Of a DNA stretch of 62,529 nt, positions 23,601-35,133 are shown piece by piece (the first letter of the stretch is position 1; each line of letters begins with the position of its first letter). Origin of the DNA: Nemertoderma westbladi (lineage: Eukaryota > Xenacoelomorpha > Nemertodermatida > Nemertodermatidae); contig JAUCBJ010001571.1 of NCBI GenBank assembly GCA_032718475.1, positions 1 through 62,529 on the forward strand. Reading direction: 5' to 3'. The notes beneath the pieces were generated by a model. The model was not told the DNA's origin. It saw nothing but the letters and a program-made list of their open reading frames with translations, and did no database searches. A program made the position numbers and the translations under genes.

Positions 23601-23962
23601 GCTAGTCTAGTGACTTGCCTCAGATTCACCAATGGCTTTGTTGGTCGGGGTGGAACATGAGAGTAGCCTCCAACTCCAGAATCCCTCTCCCCATCACAAT
23701 CTGGCCTCCCTGGTGACCCAGGGTTTGGGCCAGAAAGGTCATCAGGAAAGGGACTCAAAGAATTGTTGGCTGCTCTCTCTCCAGTAGGGGGTGAGACAGG
23801 CAGCCGGTCAGGAGTTAACTGACGCCGATTGCTGTGAGGCCGATTGTGTCCGGTAATTCCACTGGCCTCTAGTGGCCGGACCTCCGCATTGCTAATGTAA
23901 TCCATAGTGGGGGTTGGGGGGGGGGGGTGCTTTTTTGCCGAGTCAGCTCTCGGGGCAAATAC
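20631..23962 (-). mobile_element. RTE-like LINE, near full length, 16-bp TSD
   Basis: The element sits inside the second MITE copy and is bounded by the duplicated target CATCGCAAACTTGTAC (20615-20630 and 23963-23978). Its 3' end (low coordinates) is a short TAG/GTA microsatellite tail after a ~40-nt 3' UTR with a TGCAGCTGCA-type hairpin. There is no poly(A). One ORF with apurinic-type endonuclease and reverse transcriptase, ~3.3 kb, with a microsatellite tail and short UTR, fits the RTE group best, but the clade needs a phylogeny. The second copy continues further 5', so this copy may be 5'-truncated. Confidence 0.9.
20672..23905 (-). pseudogene. LINE endonuclease-reverse transcriptase ORF, one nonsense codon
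   Basis: One frame runs from the ATG at 23903-23905 (MDYISNAEV...) to the stop at 20672, 1,078 codons, broken only by TGA at 23189-23191, where the second copy has GGA. Order: a Pro/Ser-rich N-terminus; APE-type endonuclease with VGVQEHRM, CYSPTS, then after the stop LGDFNAS and SDHRL; a linker; reverse transcriptase with FRGISLISIAAKLYNRI, QNGFRKGRGT, VDFFKAFDSV, WGVLQGDTLAPFLF and the catalytic LDFADDLG (FADD at 21440-21451); and a thumb/C-terminal part with LLYGSPCWALTAED and AGHCFRRED. In an active element it would nick target DNA and copy its own RNA there. The endonuclease is cut in two, so this copy is probably dead or supplied in trans. All catalytic motifs are otherwise present, so it is young. 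Plus-strand frames here are antisense. Confidence 0.93.
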
Positions 23963-24579
23963 CATCGCAAACTTGTACTTTTTGGTGATGGGTACGAAAT
24001 TTGGTCCTAGCACCAAAATTTGCCAAATTTCGCCGAAAAATACAAGTAGCAATGATCTGGCATATAATAAATGTATTCCATTAGAATCAGGGCCCTCGAA
24101 AACCTGAAAATGTGAATTTATAGCATCGTATAAGTGAATTAAAAATTTTGTGTTCTAACTGAAAAGTGCTGGGTACTTGTTTTTTTCATTTTTTTCCTAC
24201 GCAGAGAGGACTAAACACCCATTTATAGTAATCATATCATTTTTAAATATTTTCCATGTATTTTGCGCCCCAGAAAACCTGTATTGAAAAATAATTAGAT
24301 GAAAATGTATCTTTCAAATTTTGTGAAAATTGTGCACTAATTGTAATTTTGGTGCTGCAATATAACCACCCCAGTACATTTTTTCGAAAATTTTTTTTTT
24401 CGGTCGGATCCAGACAAGTGATACCTACGTACAAACAAAAAACAGACGTTTTCGTAAATATTTGTAGATTTTAGAGGGAGGGGGGGGGGGGGTCAATATG
24501 ACCCCCCCCCCCCCCCCCCCCGGTATTTGTACAGCATTTTATAGCCCGGTACTAATAGGGTTAATGTTCTATTGTCTAT

Positions 24580-25927
24580 CATTCTAAGTGCAATAAATGT
24601 CCATGGTTACCTTCCTGATAGCTTAATACATAGCATTCTTGTGCCTATAATTAAGGATAAAAACAGCCCCATTGATGATAAAGGTAACTATCGACCGATA
24701 GCGTTGTCTGATATCTTTGGCTAATTATTCGAATATATTTTATTTATTTGCTCGTATAGAATAGTTTTTGATTACAAGTGATTTACAGTTTTCGTTTAAG
24801 TCAAAGAGTGGTACTGAATTATGTGTTTATAGCTTAAAAGAGGTTATAGATTACTATCTTCACAATGATTCATCTGTTTATGTATGCTTTCTTGATGCTA
24901 GTAAAGGCATTTGATAGAATAGTTGATGATAAACTCTTTCACAAATTATTAGATAGGAATATACCATTATATATAGTTAGAACTTTAGTTTACTGGTATA
25001 TCGGTTTCAAACTCTACACTACAGGTCAAATGGGGATTTACATTATCTGGTTGTTTTCAGGTTTCAAATGGCGTTAAACAAGGTGGTATTTTGAGTCCAT
25101 ATTTTATTGTATATATTATTATTATTGTTTATATATTACATATTTTATTTATTTTATTATATGTGTATATGGATAATTTATCGGATATACTATTATGCAC
25201 TAATGTTGGATGCATGTTTGATGGTTCTAGAATTAACCATCTCATGTAGGCTGACGACATCTGTTTAATATCTAATTCTGCTGTAGGTTTACAAATATTA
25301 ATCAATGCTTGTTTTGATAACATTATTAGTCACAATATTTTGTTTAACCTAAAGAAATCGAAAGTTATGTTTTTCAATCATCGTTCTAGTAACCTAGATG
25401 ATATGGCGCCAATGTATTTATATGATAAAATAATTTCTATAACCGATAAATATATCTATTTAGGCCATGTAATTCACGAAAGTCGAGACGACGATTATGA
25501 TATTAAGAATGTAACTAGGGGGGTATACGCACGCGCAAGTACATTATGTAGGAAATTTATGAATTGCCCTAACACCGTTAAATTTATACTTTTTAGGTCA
25601 TATATCACGCCTCTTTATTGTAACGCATTATGGTCCGCTCAGAATTATTCTGAATATGTATATAACCGTCTTAAGGATGCTTATAATTCGGCTGCATGTA
25701 TGTTTTTCAAATTGCCTTTCCATTCTAGCCTTTCCATTCATTATTTTTTGGTATTAACAATTTACCGTGTTTCATTCACATTCGATATAGATCTATACAA
25801 AGTTTGTACGATAGGATTAATTAATGTGTCTAAAAATAATATTGTTTCACTGGTTAATAGGTGCACAATACATAGTTCTAGGATCTTCAATAACATATTT
25901 GTCAATAATAATTTACATACAGTATAG
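24580..25927 (+). pseudogene. Second LINE lineage: broken reverse transcriptase
   Basis: Translating across frames gives the order of a jockey/CR1-type reverse transcriptase: VPIIKDKNSPIDDKGNYRPI (about 24630-24700), FLDASKAFDRIVDDKLFHKLL (24885-24950, with a one-base insertion near 24905), SNGVKQGGILSPY (about 25066-25100), and MYADDI with the Tyr codon changed to TAG (25247-25249). A last open stretch (25340-25927) has YIYLGHVI and RSYITPLYCNALW. Several stops and at least two frameshifts are present. It is unrelated in sequence to the minus-strand LINE next door and lies directly after the MITE's TTAA. Confidence 0.85.
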
Positions 25928-26102
25928 TCGCTTAACAACGATAATATCCAACCTAATTACATTACAACTTCTCCTATGTGCTATTAATTATTATTATGGG
26001 TTGATGTTAATTTTAATATTAATTGTTACCTAGAATGAAGTATAAATAAATTATATCTGCCTTTCTGCCTGCTGCTTCCCTCCTCTCTTTCCTGGCGACT
26101 TC

Positions 26103-26359
26103 CTATAGCCTTCTTTCCTCTTCTCTATCCCCCTCGTGTTTCTTCCATCGTTTGTGCGGTGTGTCTACTTCTCTGTCCACCAGGTGTCGGGTATCGTAAT
26201 ACACCGAATCGCCCTTCTGCACCGGGTGGTCTACAAGACATTCTAGGGCTACCTTAAAGGCTCTTCTGTGGTTCAGAGCTGCTCTTATGGACAATTTTTC
26301 GTATGTTCGAGCACCATGTCTCGAATCAGCTCAACAGCTCGTCCATAGCTACGTATCCG
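26103..26359 (-). pseudogene. Unassigned coding-like fragment
   Basis: Two overlapping minus frames look protein-like. The upstream one reads SYGRAVELIRDMVLEHTKN before a stop. The second, after a frame change near 26290, reads AALNHRRAFKVALECLVDHP... and ends in a charged tail (HKRWKKHEGDREEERRL). The composition is less AT-rich than its surroundings. I do not recognise the family. It could be a decayed exon of a host gene or of an element. Confidence 0.25.
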
Positions 26360-26629
26360 AGAAAAGACAACTTGAAGGCAACGCTGGTGAGATCAACTAC
26401 AGTACCCAGAGAACTGTGAAAGTTTAGAACAATGCAAAAAAACCGCTCTTTATTGTATTCGTTTGATTACGCATGATCTTCGTGAACTGTAGTTAATGAT
26501 AAGTTAATTGATTGAACTTAATGATATGTAAATGATATTACTGGACAGTACTAAAAAAAGTTGAACTTTCTTTCACTATTCTCAAGGTATATTATCTACC
26601 GAGCGCAAGCTAGGTTAATAAGGTTCCAA

Positions 26630-26790
26630 GGTTCCACTTTGGTGTAGTGGTTGCATTGAAATCACATCCCCCGTAGGTTGAGGGTTCTGGGGAGTAAAAT
26701 TTTGTGGGGACCGCACTGGAAATAAGTCGTCAGACTTTGTGCGCAATCCTTGGCCAAGCGGCCAAAGAAAATTTACTTTACTTTAATAAA
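26630..26790 (+). mobile_element. tRNA-derived SINE
   Basis: A degenerate tRNA-like head (GGTGTAGTGGTTGCATTGAA as an A-box-like part, then TAGGTTGAGGGTTCTGGGG) is followed by the core at 26706-26755 (GGACCGCACTGGAAATAAGT...), which matches the SINE at 51450-51499 with only a few differences. Confidence 0.75.
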
Positions 26791-26924
26791 GATTTTTTCC
26801 CCTGGAAAAAAGTGCTTCTTTTTTTCCCGATTTTGGGGTGTATTCGAACCAAAAAGTCACGATTTAAGAAAAAAAGATATATGATTATTATGTTTAAGAT
26901 TAATTCAAAATTTTATAACACAAA

Positions 26925-27018
26925 ACAATTATATAAAACAAACCAATTATTTAAAACAAAACAATTATATAAAACAAAACAATTATTTAAAACAAAACAA
27001 TTATTTATAACAAAAAAA
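26925..27018 (+). repeat. 18-bp AT-rich tandem repeat
   Basis: About five copies of AAAACAAAACAATTATTT-like sequence. The Lys/Thr-repeat frame over it (26704-27045) is not a gene. Confidence 0.85.
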
Positions 27019-27355
27019 ATTAATATTGGTACGGATGGGTATTGACAGTATTAAAGAGCACAGTATATGTGACCCGACACATAGAAGAGGTCAATTGACA
27101 AAAAAATGATTTTTAACTTTTTGATGGCTTTATATAGACAATTTAACAGAGAATTTACATCTTTTTAAGGTTTGAAAGATTATTATTTATCTGCATGTTT
27201 GTCTGTCGGTATGCATACTGTAATCTTATTTTGTCTATTAAATAATAAAGAAAATGCAATACCGAGTCAAAATATTTGCTACCGGGGGTTTTCTTGGTTG
27301 GTAATTTTTTTATGGTGCCAGTTTTAATGTTTAACAGAATCTACACAGTCAGTTT

Positions 27356-27412
27356 GTTTGTCTGTCTTTCTGTTTGTCTATCTGTATGTATGTATGTATG
27401 TATATCTGGCTG
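27356..27412 (+). repeat. Simple repeat, TGTC/TGTA-rich
   Basis: Degenerate CTGT repeats pass into a run of TGTA at about 27385-27402. Confidence 0.8.
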
Positions 27413-27599
27413 TCTCGACTTACAGACATACATAGAAACAGACAATCAAGATGCTGTCAAACGTAAAAACTGATATCGGAAATGAGTTCAGCGACCTATA
27501 AAACTTTAAATTTCTGGCAAATAAGATTATTTGAAATGGACCCCTTTCTATGTCTTGGGTCATATATACTGTACAACATTTATTGTTGACCAAAACCAT

Positions 27600-29724
27600 T
27601 CTCAAAACCATGGGATGTCTCGCTTGACAAGTTCATAAAACTGCTGGGCATTTGCATCTAAATAGCGTGCATTAATTGGGATTCATATACTGTTCGCACA
27701 TGTGTTCGCTTCTAGGCGCCGCTGCCCATTGCCATAACGAAAAAAGTGCAACTCCCCGACAAAGTTAGCGTATCTAGACCCACTGCCAAACTGTAGGACG
27801 TCCGCAAGACTAAGATTTTCACGAGATTCATCAAAGTCACAACTATTAAAAACTCCTCCATTATCTATGTTGTTGTTCGTTTCATTCTACCTTGGTCAGA
27901 AACCTGTGAAATTTAAATGCCAACTAGCATTCCTTTTCACGTTCTTGTGTATGCTCCGTGGCGTCAATAATCTCTCAAAAACAAGATTTAACCTGTTCGG
28001 CTGTGATGATTTGCTGAGTTAATAAACACAAGCTCTCACCAGGATATTCCATTATGACATCCAGGACACCGAACAATTTTAGACCTTCACGAAAATGTTC
28101 TATCTCTTGTGACACTGAATGAATAACAATGTGTTGTGCAAGTAGCTCAATAATGCGTGATTTGTATTCAAATAATAATGTAGCCGTCAAAACTCCCATG
28201 TGAAAACGTTCGATGAGATCGTTAGATGCTAGTGTAAAATCGTGTCGATTTTCAGCTGAATTCAATGTAACTAACTATCTTGCTATAGGTGTCCTCATCT
28301 TTTCGTCAATTGTCACCTGGTACGGTAAACCCAAAATGCAGGAAGCAAGTGATTTAGAAAAACAGTGGGGCCCTGGGCATCCATTCAACAGAGCTAATGC
28401 GGTCATCATGCCAAAATGTTTAAATTTATTATTGTCAATCACATTGTGGCGAAACGTGTAAGATGGAAATGAGCCTCGCAATATAGTTCCAGGCTGTTGA
28501 AGAAAAAACAAAGTAAACAATTCTTTCGTAAGCACTCTTGTATCAACTGCAGGCTCCCATAAAAACTTCACGCTAACAAGTGGACTTTGAATTGGTTCAT
28601 CCTCCATTGTATCATAAATGCTTTGTATTACAGAGCTTCAAGGTATTTCGAAACGTGTAATTATTGTAGGTTCTGCATTTGCTATTAATAACTCCTTAAG
28701 TTGAATGATAGCATCTTTGAGAGATGTAATTTCGTCTGTGCCAGTAGTCAATGAGGCTGCGCAATCACCATGTGCATCACTATGTTCCAAGTTACTAAAA
28801 CTTTCCTTAGACCCATTATCATTATCTATACTGTAACTGGAAGCACATCACCATTAAAAAACTGATCAACATCCAACAAACATCCGTCGCGGTTGACAAT
28901 AAAACTGCTGACATAGTTTGTGTCTTCCGATTGTGATATAGAAACGTGTTCAGCATCCATTTCAGGAACAGCTACAAGTTCCGGTATAGAGCTGCTGCAA
29001 TGCGAAGTATTTGTAGGAACTTCAGGATCGGTGGTACCAGTATTTGATTTCGCAAGTAAAATAGGATAAATCTTCCATGAGTAAATGCATTTATTTATAC
29101 AATAATCCCGAATGCTCCCATAATCAGACAAATCTTCACCACATTTGTTTAATAAAGTGAAACTAGTATAGCTCGAGCGCAGGTATGGGAGCCGCAGCTT
29201 CTTCAACCGAGAATTTTCGCCAGCTTCTCCAAAACAATTGAAACTAAATCATCTATCACTGAACTTAATGGTGCTTCCATCGAGCAGTTCACTCTTAAAT
29301 TACCATTTTCACCAAGTGGATCATTAATAATTCTGTGCTTGGTGTCATTATCAGGTGAAGAACTTTTCAAACCGCTGTCAACTTTAAGAATAAATATGAC
29401 ATAATTAAATAGATTCAACTTCAGAATCTTGCGAGGAGGCATTCTGTGTGACATAGAACCTGCTCCAACTATAGGTGCTATTGGAGTAGCAGTACTGGAA
29501 CCAGAAACAGTCGCTCTAGGTCTAGTCCCTGTAGAACTAGTACTAAGATTTGCATAGTTGCTAGTGGTTGGTAGGCCTAATCTACCAGGGGTTGGTGTAG
29601 AATTGGATCCAACAGGTGGTGATACTGGTGAGGTTTCATCGATTTCATTTAATGATTCTGTTAATGAACGGAGAAGATTTTCTAGCAACCACCTTCTTTC
29701 TTCCGCCATGATGCCAGTAGGCAT
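27600..29724 (-). pseudogene. HECT-type E3 ligase-like pseudogene (G2E3-like family)
   Basis: The best start is ATG at 29722-29724 (MPTGIMAEERRWLLENLL). After a Ser/Thr/Pro-rich N-terminus, the HECT region is clear. FLWEPAVDTRVLTKELFTLF (about 28500-28560) matches the family's GEPAVDxGGxxREFF. GMMTALALLNGCPGPHCFS matches the conserved Leu-x-Gly-Cys-Pro-Gly-Pro-His stretch. The C-lobe follows: LADVLQFGSGSR and EANTCANS, with the likely active-site Cys codon at 27698-27700. HECT ligases pass ubiquitin from this Cys to substrates. Breaks: in-frame TAG between 28265 and 28275, TGA near 27972, stops after EANTCANSI and near 28640, and a frame change near 28830. This family is abundant and often transposon-linked in invertebrates and fish. 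It is clearly dead here unless some breaks are introns. Confidence 0.8.
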
Positions 29725-29759
29725 CTAGCTTACAATCGCCGACTGCATAGTCTGATAGT

Positions 29760-30008
29760 GCATATTATGTTAGATAGATACACTAGATAAGTAGGGTTGG
29801 GTAGTAGTAGGTAGGTAGGCCTACCTGTAAGTCTTAAACAAAAAATATACACTACACTGTCAGACAGTACTTACTTAGTTAGGCCTTGATACACACCTTA
29901 ACTGTACCAGAATAAAAAAGGAAATGAATGTAAAAATGATAAAAAAGGTAATGAATAACTTACACAGTCCAGCAGTCAGACAGTAGGTAATGTAGGTAAA
30001 AATATAGG
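29760..30008. other. Lead-in to the 29-bp array
   Basis: AT-rich, GTAGGTAGG-rich sequence with the first isolated degenerate copies of the 29-bp unit near 29920-29960. No gene. Confidence 0.5.
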
Positions 30009-33000
30009 TGGGTAAAAAGGTAATGAAACTATGAAAATGATAAAAAAGGTAATGAAACTATAAAAATGATAAAAAAGGTAATGAAACTATGAAAATGATA
30101 AAAAAGGTAATGAAACTATAAAAATTATAAAAAAGGTAATGAACTATGAAAATGATAAAAAAGGTAATGAAACTATGAAAATGATAAAGAAGGTAATGAA
30201 ACTATGAAAATGATAAAAAAGGTAATGAAACTATGAAAATGATAAAAAAGGTAATGAAACTATAAAAATGATAAAAAAGGTAATGAAACTATGAAAATGA
30301 TAAAAAAGGTAATGAAACTATAAAAATGATAAAAAAGGTAATGAACTATGAAAATGATAAAAAAGGTAATGAAACTATGAAAATGATAAAAAAAGGTAAT
30401 GAAACTATGAAAATGATAAAAAAGGTAATGAAACTAAAAAAATGATAAAAAAGGTAACGAAACTATGAAAATGATAAAAAAGGTAATGAAACTATGAAAA
30501 TGATAAAAAAGGTAATGAAACTATAAAAATGATAAAAAAGGTAATGAAACTATGAAAATTACAAACAAGGTAATGAAACTATGAAAATGATAAAAAAGGT
30601 AATGAAACTATAAAAATGATAAAAAAGGTAATGAAACTATGAAAATGATAAAGAAGGTAATGAAACTATGAAAATGATAAAAAAGGTAATGAAACTATGA
30701 AAATGATAAAAAAGGTAATGAAACTATAAAAATGATAAAAAAGGTTATGAAACTATGAAAATGATAAAAAAGGTAATGAAACTATAAAAATGATAAAAAA
30801 GGTAATGAAACTATGAAAATGATAAAAAAGGTAATGAAACTATAAAAATGATAAAAAAGGTAATGAAACTATGAAAATGATAAAGAAGGTAATGAAATTA
30901 TGAAAATGATAAAAAAGGTAATGAAACTATAAAAATGATAAAAAAGGTAATGATAATATGCAAATGATAAAAAAGGTAATGAAACTATAAAAATGATAAA
31001 AAAGGTAATGAACTATGAAAATGATAAAAAAGGTAATGAAACTATGAAAATGATAAAAAAAGGTAATGAAACTATGAAAATGATAAAAAAGGTAATGAAA
31101 CTATGAAAATGATAAAAAAGGTAATTAAACTATAAAAATGATAAAAAAGGTAATGAAACTATGAAAATTACAAAAAAGGTAATGAAACTATGAAAATGAT
31201 AAAAAAGGTAATGAAACTATAAAAATGATAAAAAAGGTAATGAAACTATGAAAATGATAAAGAAGGTAATGAAATTATGAAAATGATAAAAAAGGTAATG
31301 AAACTATAAAAATGATAAAAAAGGTAGGCCTAATGAAACTATGCAAATGATAAAAAATGTAATGAAAGTATAAAAATGATAAAAAAGGTAATGAACTATG
31401 AAAATGATAAAAAAGGTAATGAACTATGAAAATGATAAAAAAAGGTAATGAAACTATGAAAATGATAAAAAAGGTAATGAAACTATGAAAATGATAAAAA
31501 AGGTAATGAAACTATAAAAATGATAAAAAAGGTAATGAAACTATGAAAATTACAAAAAAGGTAATGAAACTATGAAAATGATAAAAAAGGTAATGAAACT
31601 ATAAAAATGATAAAAAAGGTAACGAAACTATGAAAATGATAAAAAAGGTAATGAAACTATGAAAATGATAAAAAAAGGTAATGAAACTATGAAAATGATA
31701 AAAAAGGTAATGAAACTATGAAAATGATAAAAAAGGTAATGAAACTATAAAAATGATAAAAAAGGTAATGAAACTATGAAAATTACAAAAAAGGTAATGA
31801 AACTATGAAAATGATAAAAAAGGTAATGAAACTATAAAAATGATAAAAAAGGTAATGAAACTATGAAAATTACAAAAAAGGTAATGAAACTATGAAAATG
31901 ATAAAAAAGGTAATGAAACTATGAAAATGATAAAAAAGGTAATGAAACTATGAAAATGATAAAAAAAGGTAATGAAACTATGAAAATGATAAAAAAGTTA
32001 ATGAAACTATGAAAATGATAAAAAAAGGTAATGAAACTATGAAAATGATAAAAAAGGTAATGAACTATGAAAATGATAAAAAAGGTAATGAAACTATAAA
32101 AATGATAAAAAAGGTAATGAAACTATGAAAATTACAAAAAAGGTAATAAAACTATGAAAATGATAAAAAAGGTAATGAAACTATGAAAATTACAAAAAAG
32201 GTAATGAAACTATGAAAATGATAAAAAAGGTAATGAAACTATGAAAATGATAAAAAAGTTAATGAAACTATGAAAATGATAAAAAAGGTAATGAAACTAT
32301 AAAAATGATAAAAAAGGTAATGAAACTATGAAAATTACAAAAAAGGTAATGAAACTATGAAAATGATAAAAAAGGTAATGAAACTATGAAAATTACAAAA
32401 AAGGTAATGAAACTATGAAAATGATAAAAAAGGTAATGAACTATGAAAATGATAAAAAAAGGTAATGAAACTATTAAAATGATAAAAAAGGTAATGAACT
32501 ATGAAAATGATAAAAAAAGGTAATGAAACAATGAAAATGATAAAAAAGTTAATGAAACTATGAAAATGATAAAAAAGGTAATGAAACTATAAAAATGATA
32601 AAAAAGGTAATGAAACTATGAAAATTACAAAAAAGGTAATGAAACTATGAAAATGATAAAAAAGGTAATGAAACTATGAAAATTACAAAAAAGGTAATGA
32701 AACTATGAAAATGATAAAAAAGGTAATGAAACTATAAAAATGATAAAAAAGGTAATGAAACTATGAAAATGATAAAAAAAGGTAATGAAACTATGAAAAT
32801 GATAAAAAAGTTAATGAAACTATGAAAATGATAAAAAAGGTAATGAAACTATGAAAATGATAAAAAAGGTAATGAAACTATGAAAATGATAAAAAAGGTA
32901 ATGAAACTATAAAAATGATAAAAAAGGTAATGAAACTATGAAAATTACAAAAAAGGTAATGAAACTATGAAAATGATAAAAAAGGTAATGAAACTATAAA

Positions 33001-33368
33001 AATGATAAAAAAGGTAATGAAACTATGAAAATTACAAAAAAGGTAATGAAACTATGAAAATGATAAAAAGGTAATGAAACTATAAAAATGATAAAAAAGG
33101 TAATGAAACTATGAAAATTACAAAAAAGGTAATGAAACTATGAAAATGATAAAAAAGGTAATGAAACTATAAAAATGATAAAAAAGGTAATGAAACTATA
33201 AAAATGATAAAAAAGGTAATGAAACTATAAAAATGATAAAAAAGGTAATGAAACTATGAAAATTACAAAAAAGGTAATGAAACTATGAAAATGATAAAAA
33301 AGGTAATGAAACTATAAAAATGATAAAAAAGGTAATGAAACTATGAAAATGATAAAAAAGGTAATGAA
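30009..33368 (+). repeat. 29-bp minisatellite, about 115 copies
   Basis: The consensus is GATAAAAAAGGTAATGAAAC then TATGAAAAT. Three main variants (TATGAAAATGATA, TATAAAAATGATA, TATGAAAATTACA) recur in runs. The ATTACA variant is rare before 31.1 kb and then common at multiples of 29 bp (for example near 31548, 31786, 31867, 32188, 32390), which indicates multi-unit duplications. One copy at 31321-31340 carries a 6-bp insertion (see findings). Confidence 0.96.
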
Positions 33369-33429
33369 GAATACTAAAAAAGATAATTGGCCGATTCTCA
33401 CCACCATATAGATCATTGTGTTTCTGTTT

Positions 33430-33930
33430 TTATGTATGCATATCCTCTCACTAGTATTATTATATGGGAATTGCATTATGTTACACAGGTACTTATGAGA
33501 TAAACAAAATGTTCCAGAATATGGCGCATTTATTTATTAGAATAAATGGCCTGTAGTAGAGGTAAATACATGCAACATTCGAATGCCTATAGCTCGGCTA
33601 TTTCCCAACCAAATTCAAATATTTTTACATATTTGGAATCCTTGGATGGTCAGCGTTACATTTGGTACCAATAAATCATAAGGTTGAAGAATAATTGCGG
33701 TATAGGTGGTTCAATATCGTCGGAGACACCTTTTTTTAAGAATAGATTTATAATTATAAGAATAAAATAAAAATTCTGGCTCACCTGGCGGGGAAGAGTG
33801 AGATGAAACTACAGTAACTCTATTTCAAATTCATGCAATCTTATTAAGATTTGTAGAAAAATTTGGGGGGGTGGGCAGGTACCTGAATTACGACACTATA
33901 TTCTGGGGCATGGTGTAATATGATAGTATA
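33430..33930 (+). repeat. Dispersed repeat shared with the hAT element interior
   Basis: ATAAACAAAATGTTCCAGAA (near 33502), AATTCATGCAATCTTATTAA, and the G-run followed by CACTATATTC match 15830-16150. GGTTGAAGAATAATTGCGGT (near 33683) is the inverse of 15240-15290. No target duplication or TIR is seen here, so this copy is a fragment. Confidence 0.7.
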
Positions 33931-33989
33931 ATGATAATTGTTCGCTGATATGACTTGTAATTCTGCTGCACGAAGACCCCACCCGTGTG

Positions 33990-35128
33990 CTTTCTGTGTA
34001 TGATATTATGGAGGTCTATAAAGGTGTAACTAATAAGGAAATAAGATATATTTTGAAAATGTCTCACTCATAATATTGATATTAGTAATAGTACTGTTAA
34101 ACGACGGTTGATTCGCCTTGGTTTATGACATAATAATGTCGCTGTTTGTGTGGATCGCCTTAAGTACGAAATTCAATAAATCCTATTGTCTGTTGGGGGG
34201 AGTATAAACTGGGGATATCGACACATGTGGCGATACCTGAAGCTAAATGGATTTAGTGTTGCTCGTTTAATCGTAGCTCGTGTGTACTGCGAAATAAACC
34301 CACAGGCATCTGATGTAAGACGCAGTCGCAGGTTGCATCGACGTCATTATCATACACATGGACCAACCAAATGCAGCGTGGCACACGGATGGTTATGATA
34401 AACTTAAGAGGTATGGATTCCCTATCCATTGATGATGCATCGATGGTTGGTCCCACATGATTATATGGTTGTGCATTGTACCAACCAACAACGATCCATC
34501 AGTGATTTTAAAGTTGTTCCTTCATGCTGTGAAAACATATGGTGTACCTAAGCATATAGAAAGTGATAGTACTGAAATGGGGAATATGGCAGCGTGCCAA
34601 GCTTTCTTACGGGTTGAATTGAACGCACACAGGTACATAGCTTCCCCACACAACCAGTGTATAGAGGCCTGGTGGTGTTACTTAAGAAAGACATGGGCCA
34701 ACTTCTACATTGACGTCTTTGGTAATTTGGTCCATAATGGGGAATATGATGCAAATTGTCCAATTCATCGTAGTATAATGTGGTTTTGTATGGCTGACAT
34801 ATTTCAGAGGGAACTCGATGATGTTGTACGGGATTGGAACTACCACACAATTAGAAGATCACGTTACAACTGTATATCTGGAAAGCCTTGGTTAAATTAT
34901 TATAATCCAACTAGCAAAGGTGGAAAACCCAATATAGCAATTACACCAGAAAGGGAGGCATTACAATTAGTTAAAGAACTATTCAAGAATGATGTTAATT
35001 ATGGTATCATTGATAAAGACGTAATTGAATACTGCAATTATATTTGTGAAACTCTGAACTATAATAATAAAGATTTAACTTGGGAACATGTTGTTCAACT
35101 ATTTAAGACATTTCGCGATCTCATGTAA
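33990..35128 (+). pseudogene. DDE integrase-core (rve-like) pseudogene
   Basis: Across frames the order is that of the integrase-core proteins common in invertebrate and fish genomes: an N-terminal part with NKEI and GYRHMWRYLKLNG (about 34210-34250), RRLHRRHYHTHGPTK, then a +1 frame change near 34368 into AAWHTDGYDKLKRYGFPIH (first Asp), two stops at about 34420-34425, CIDGWSHMIIWL, then an open frame 34457-35128 with the second Asp in KHIESDSTEMGNMAA and the Glu in NQCIEAWWCYLRKTW. The family's RADxGTEN motif is degraded. These proteins are presumed transposon integrases that cut and join DNA. The frameshift and stops show this copy is inactive. It lies directly after the repeat shared with the hAT element. 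Whether the two belonged together is unknown. Confidence 0.8.
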
Positions 35129-35133
35129 CTCTA

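Larger units (their letters stand above)
20529..24560. mobile_element. Second piggyBac-like MITE copy, split by a LINE
   Basis: 20529-20630 matches 19299-19400 and 23963-24560 resumes at the equivalent of about 19385, ending ...GGTACTAATAGGG before TTAA (24561-24564). It differs from the first copy by point changes, so it is a separate insertion. The right subterminal hairpin is expanded to long G13 and C20 runs (24480-24521). The left end is missing because the adapter junction cuts it off. Confidence 0.85.
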
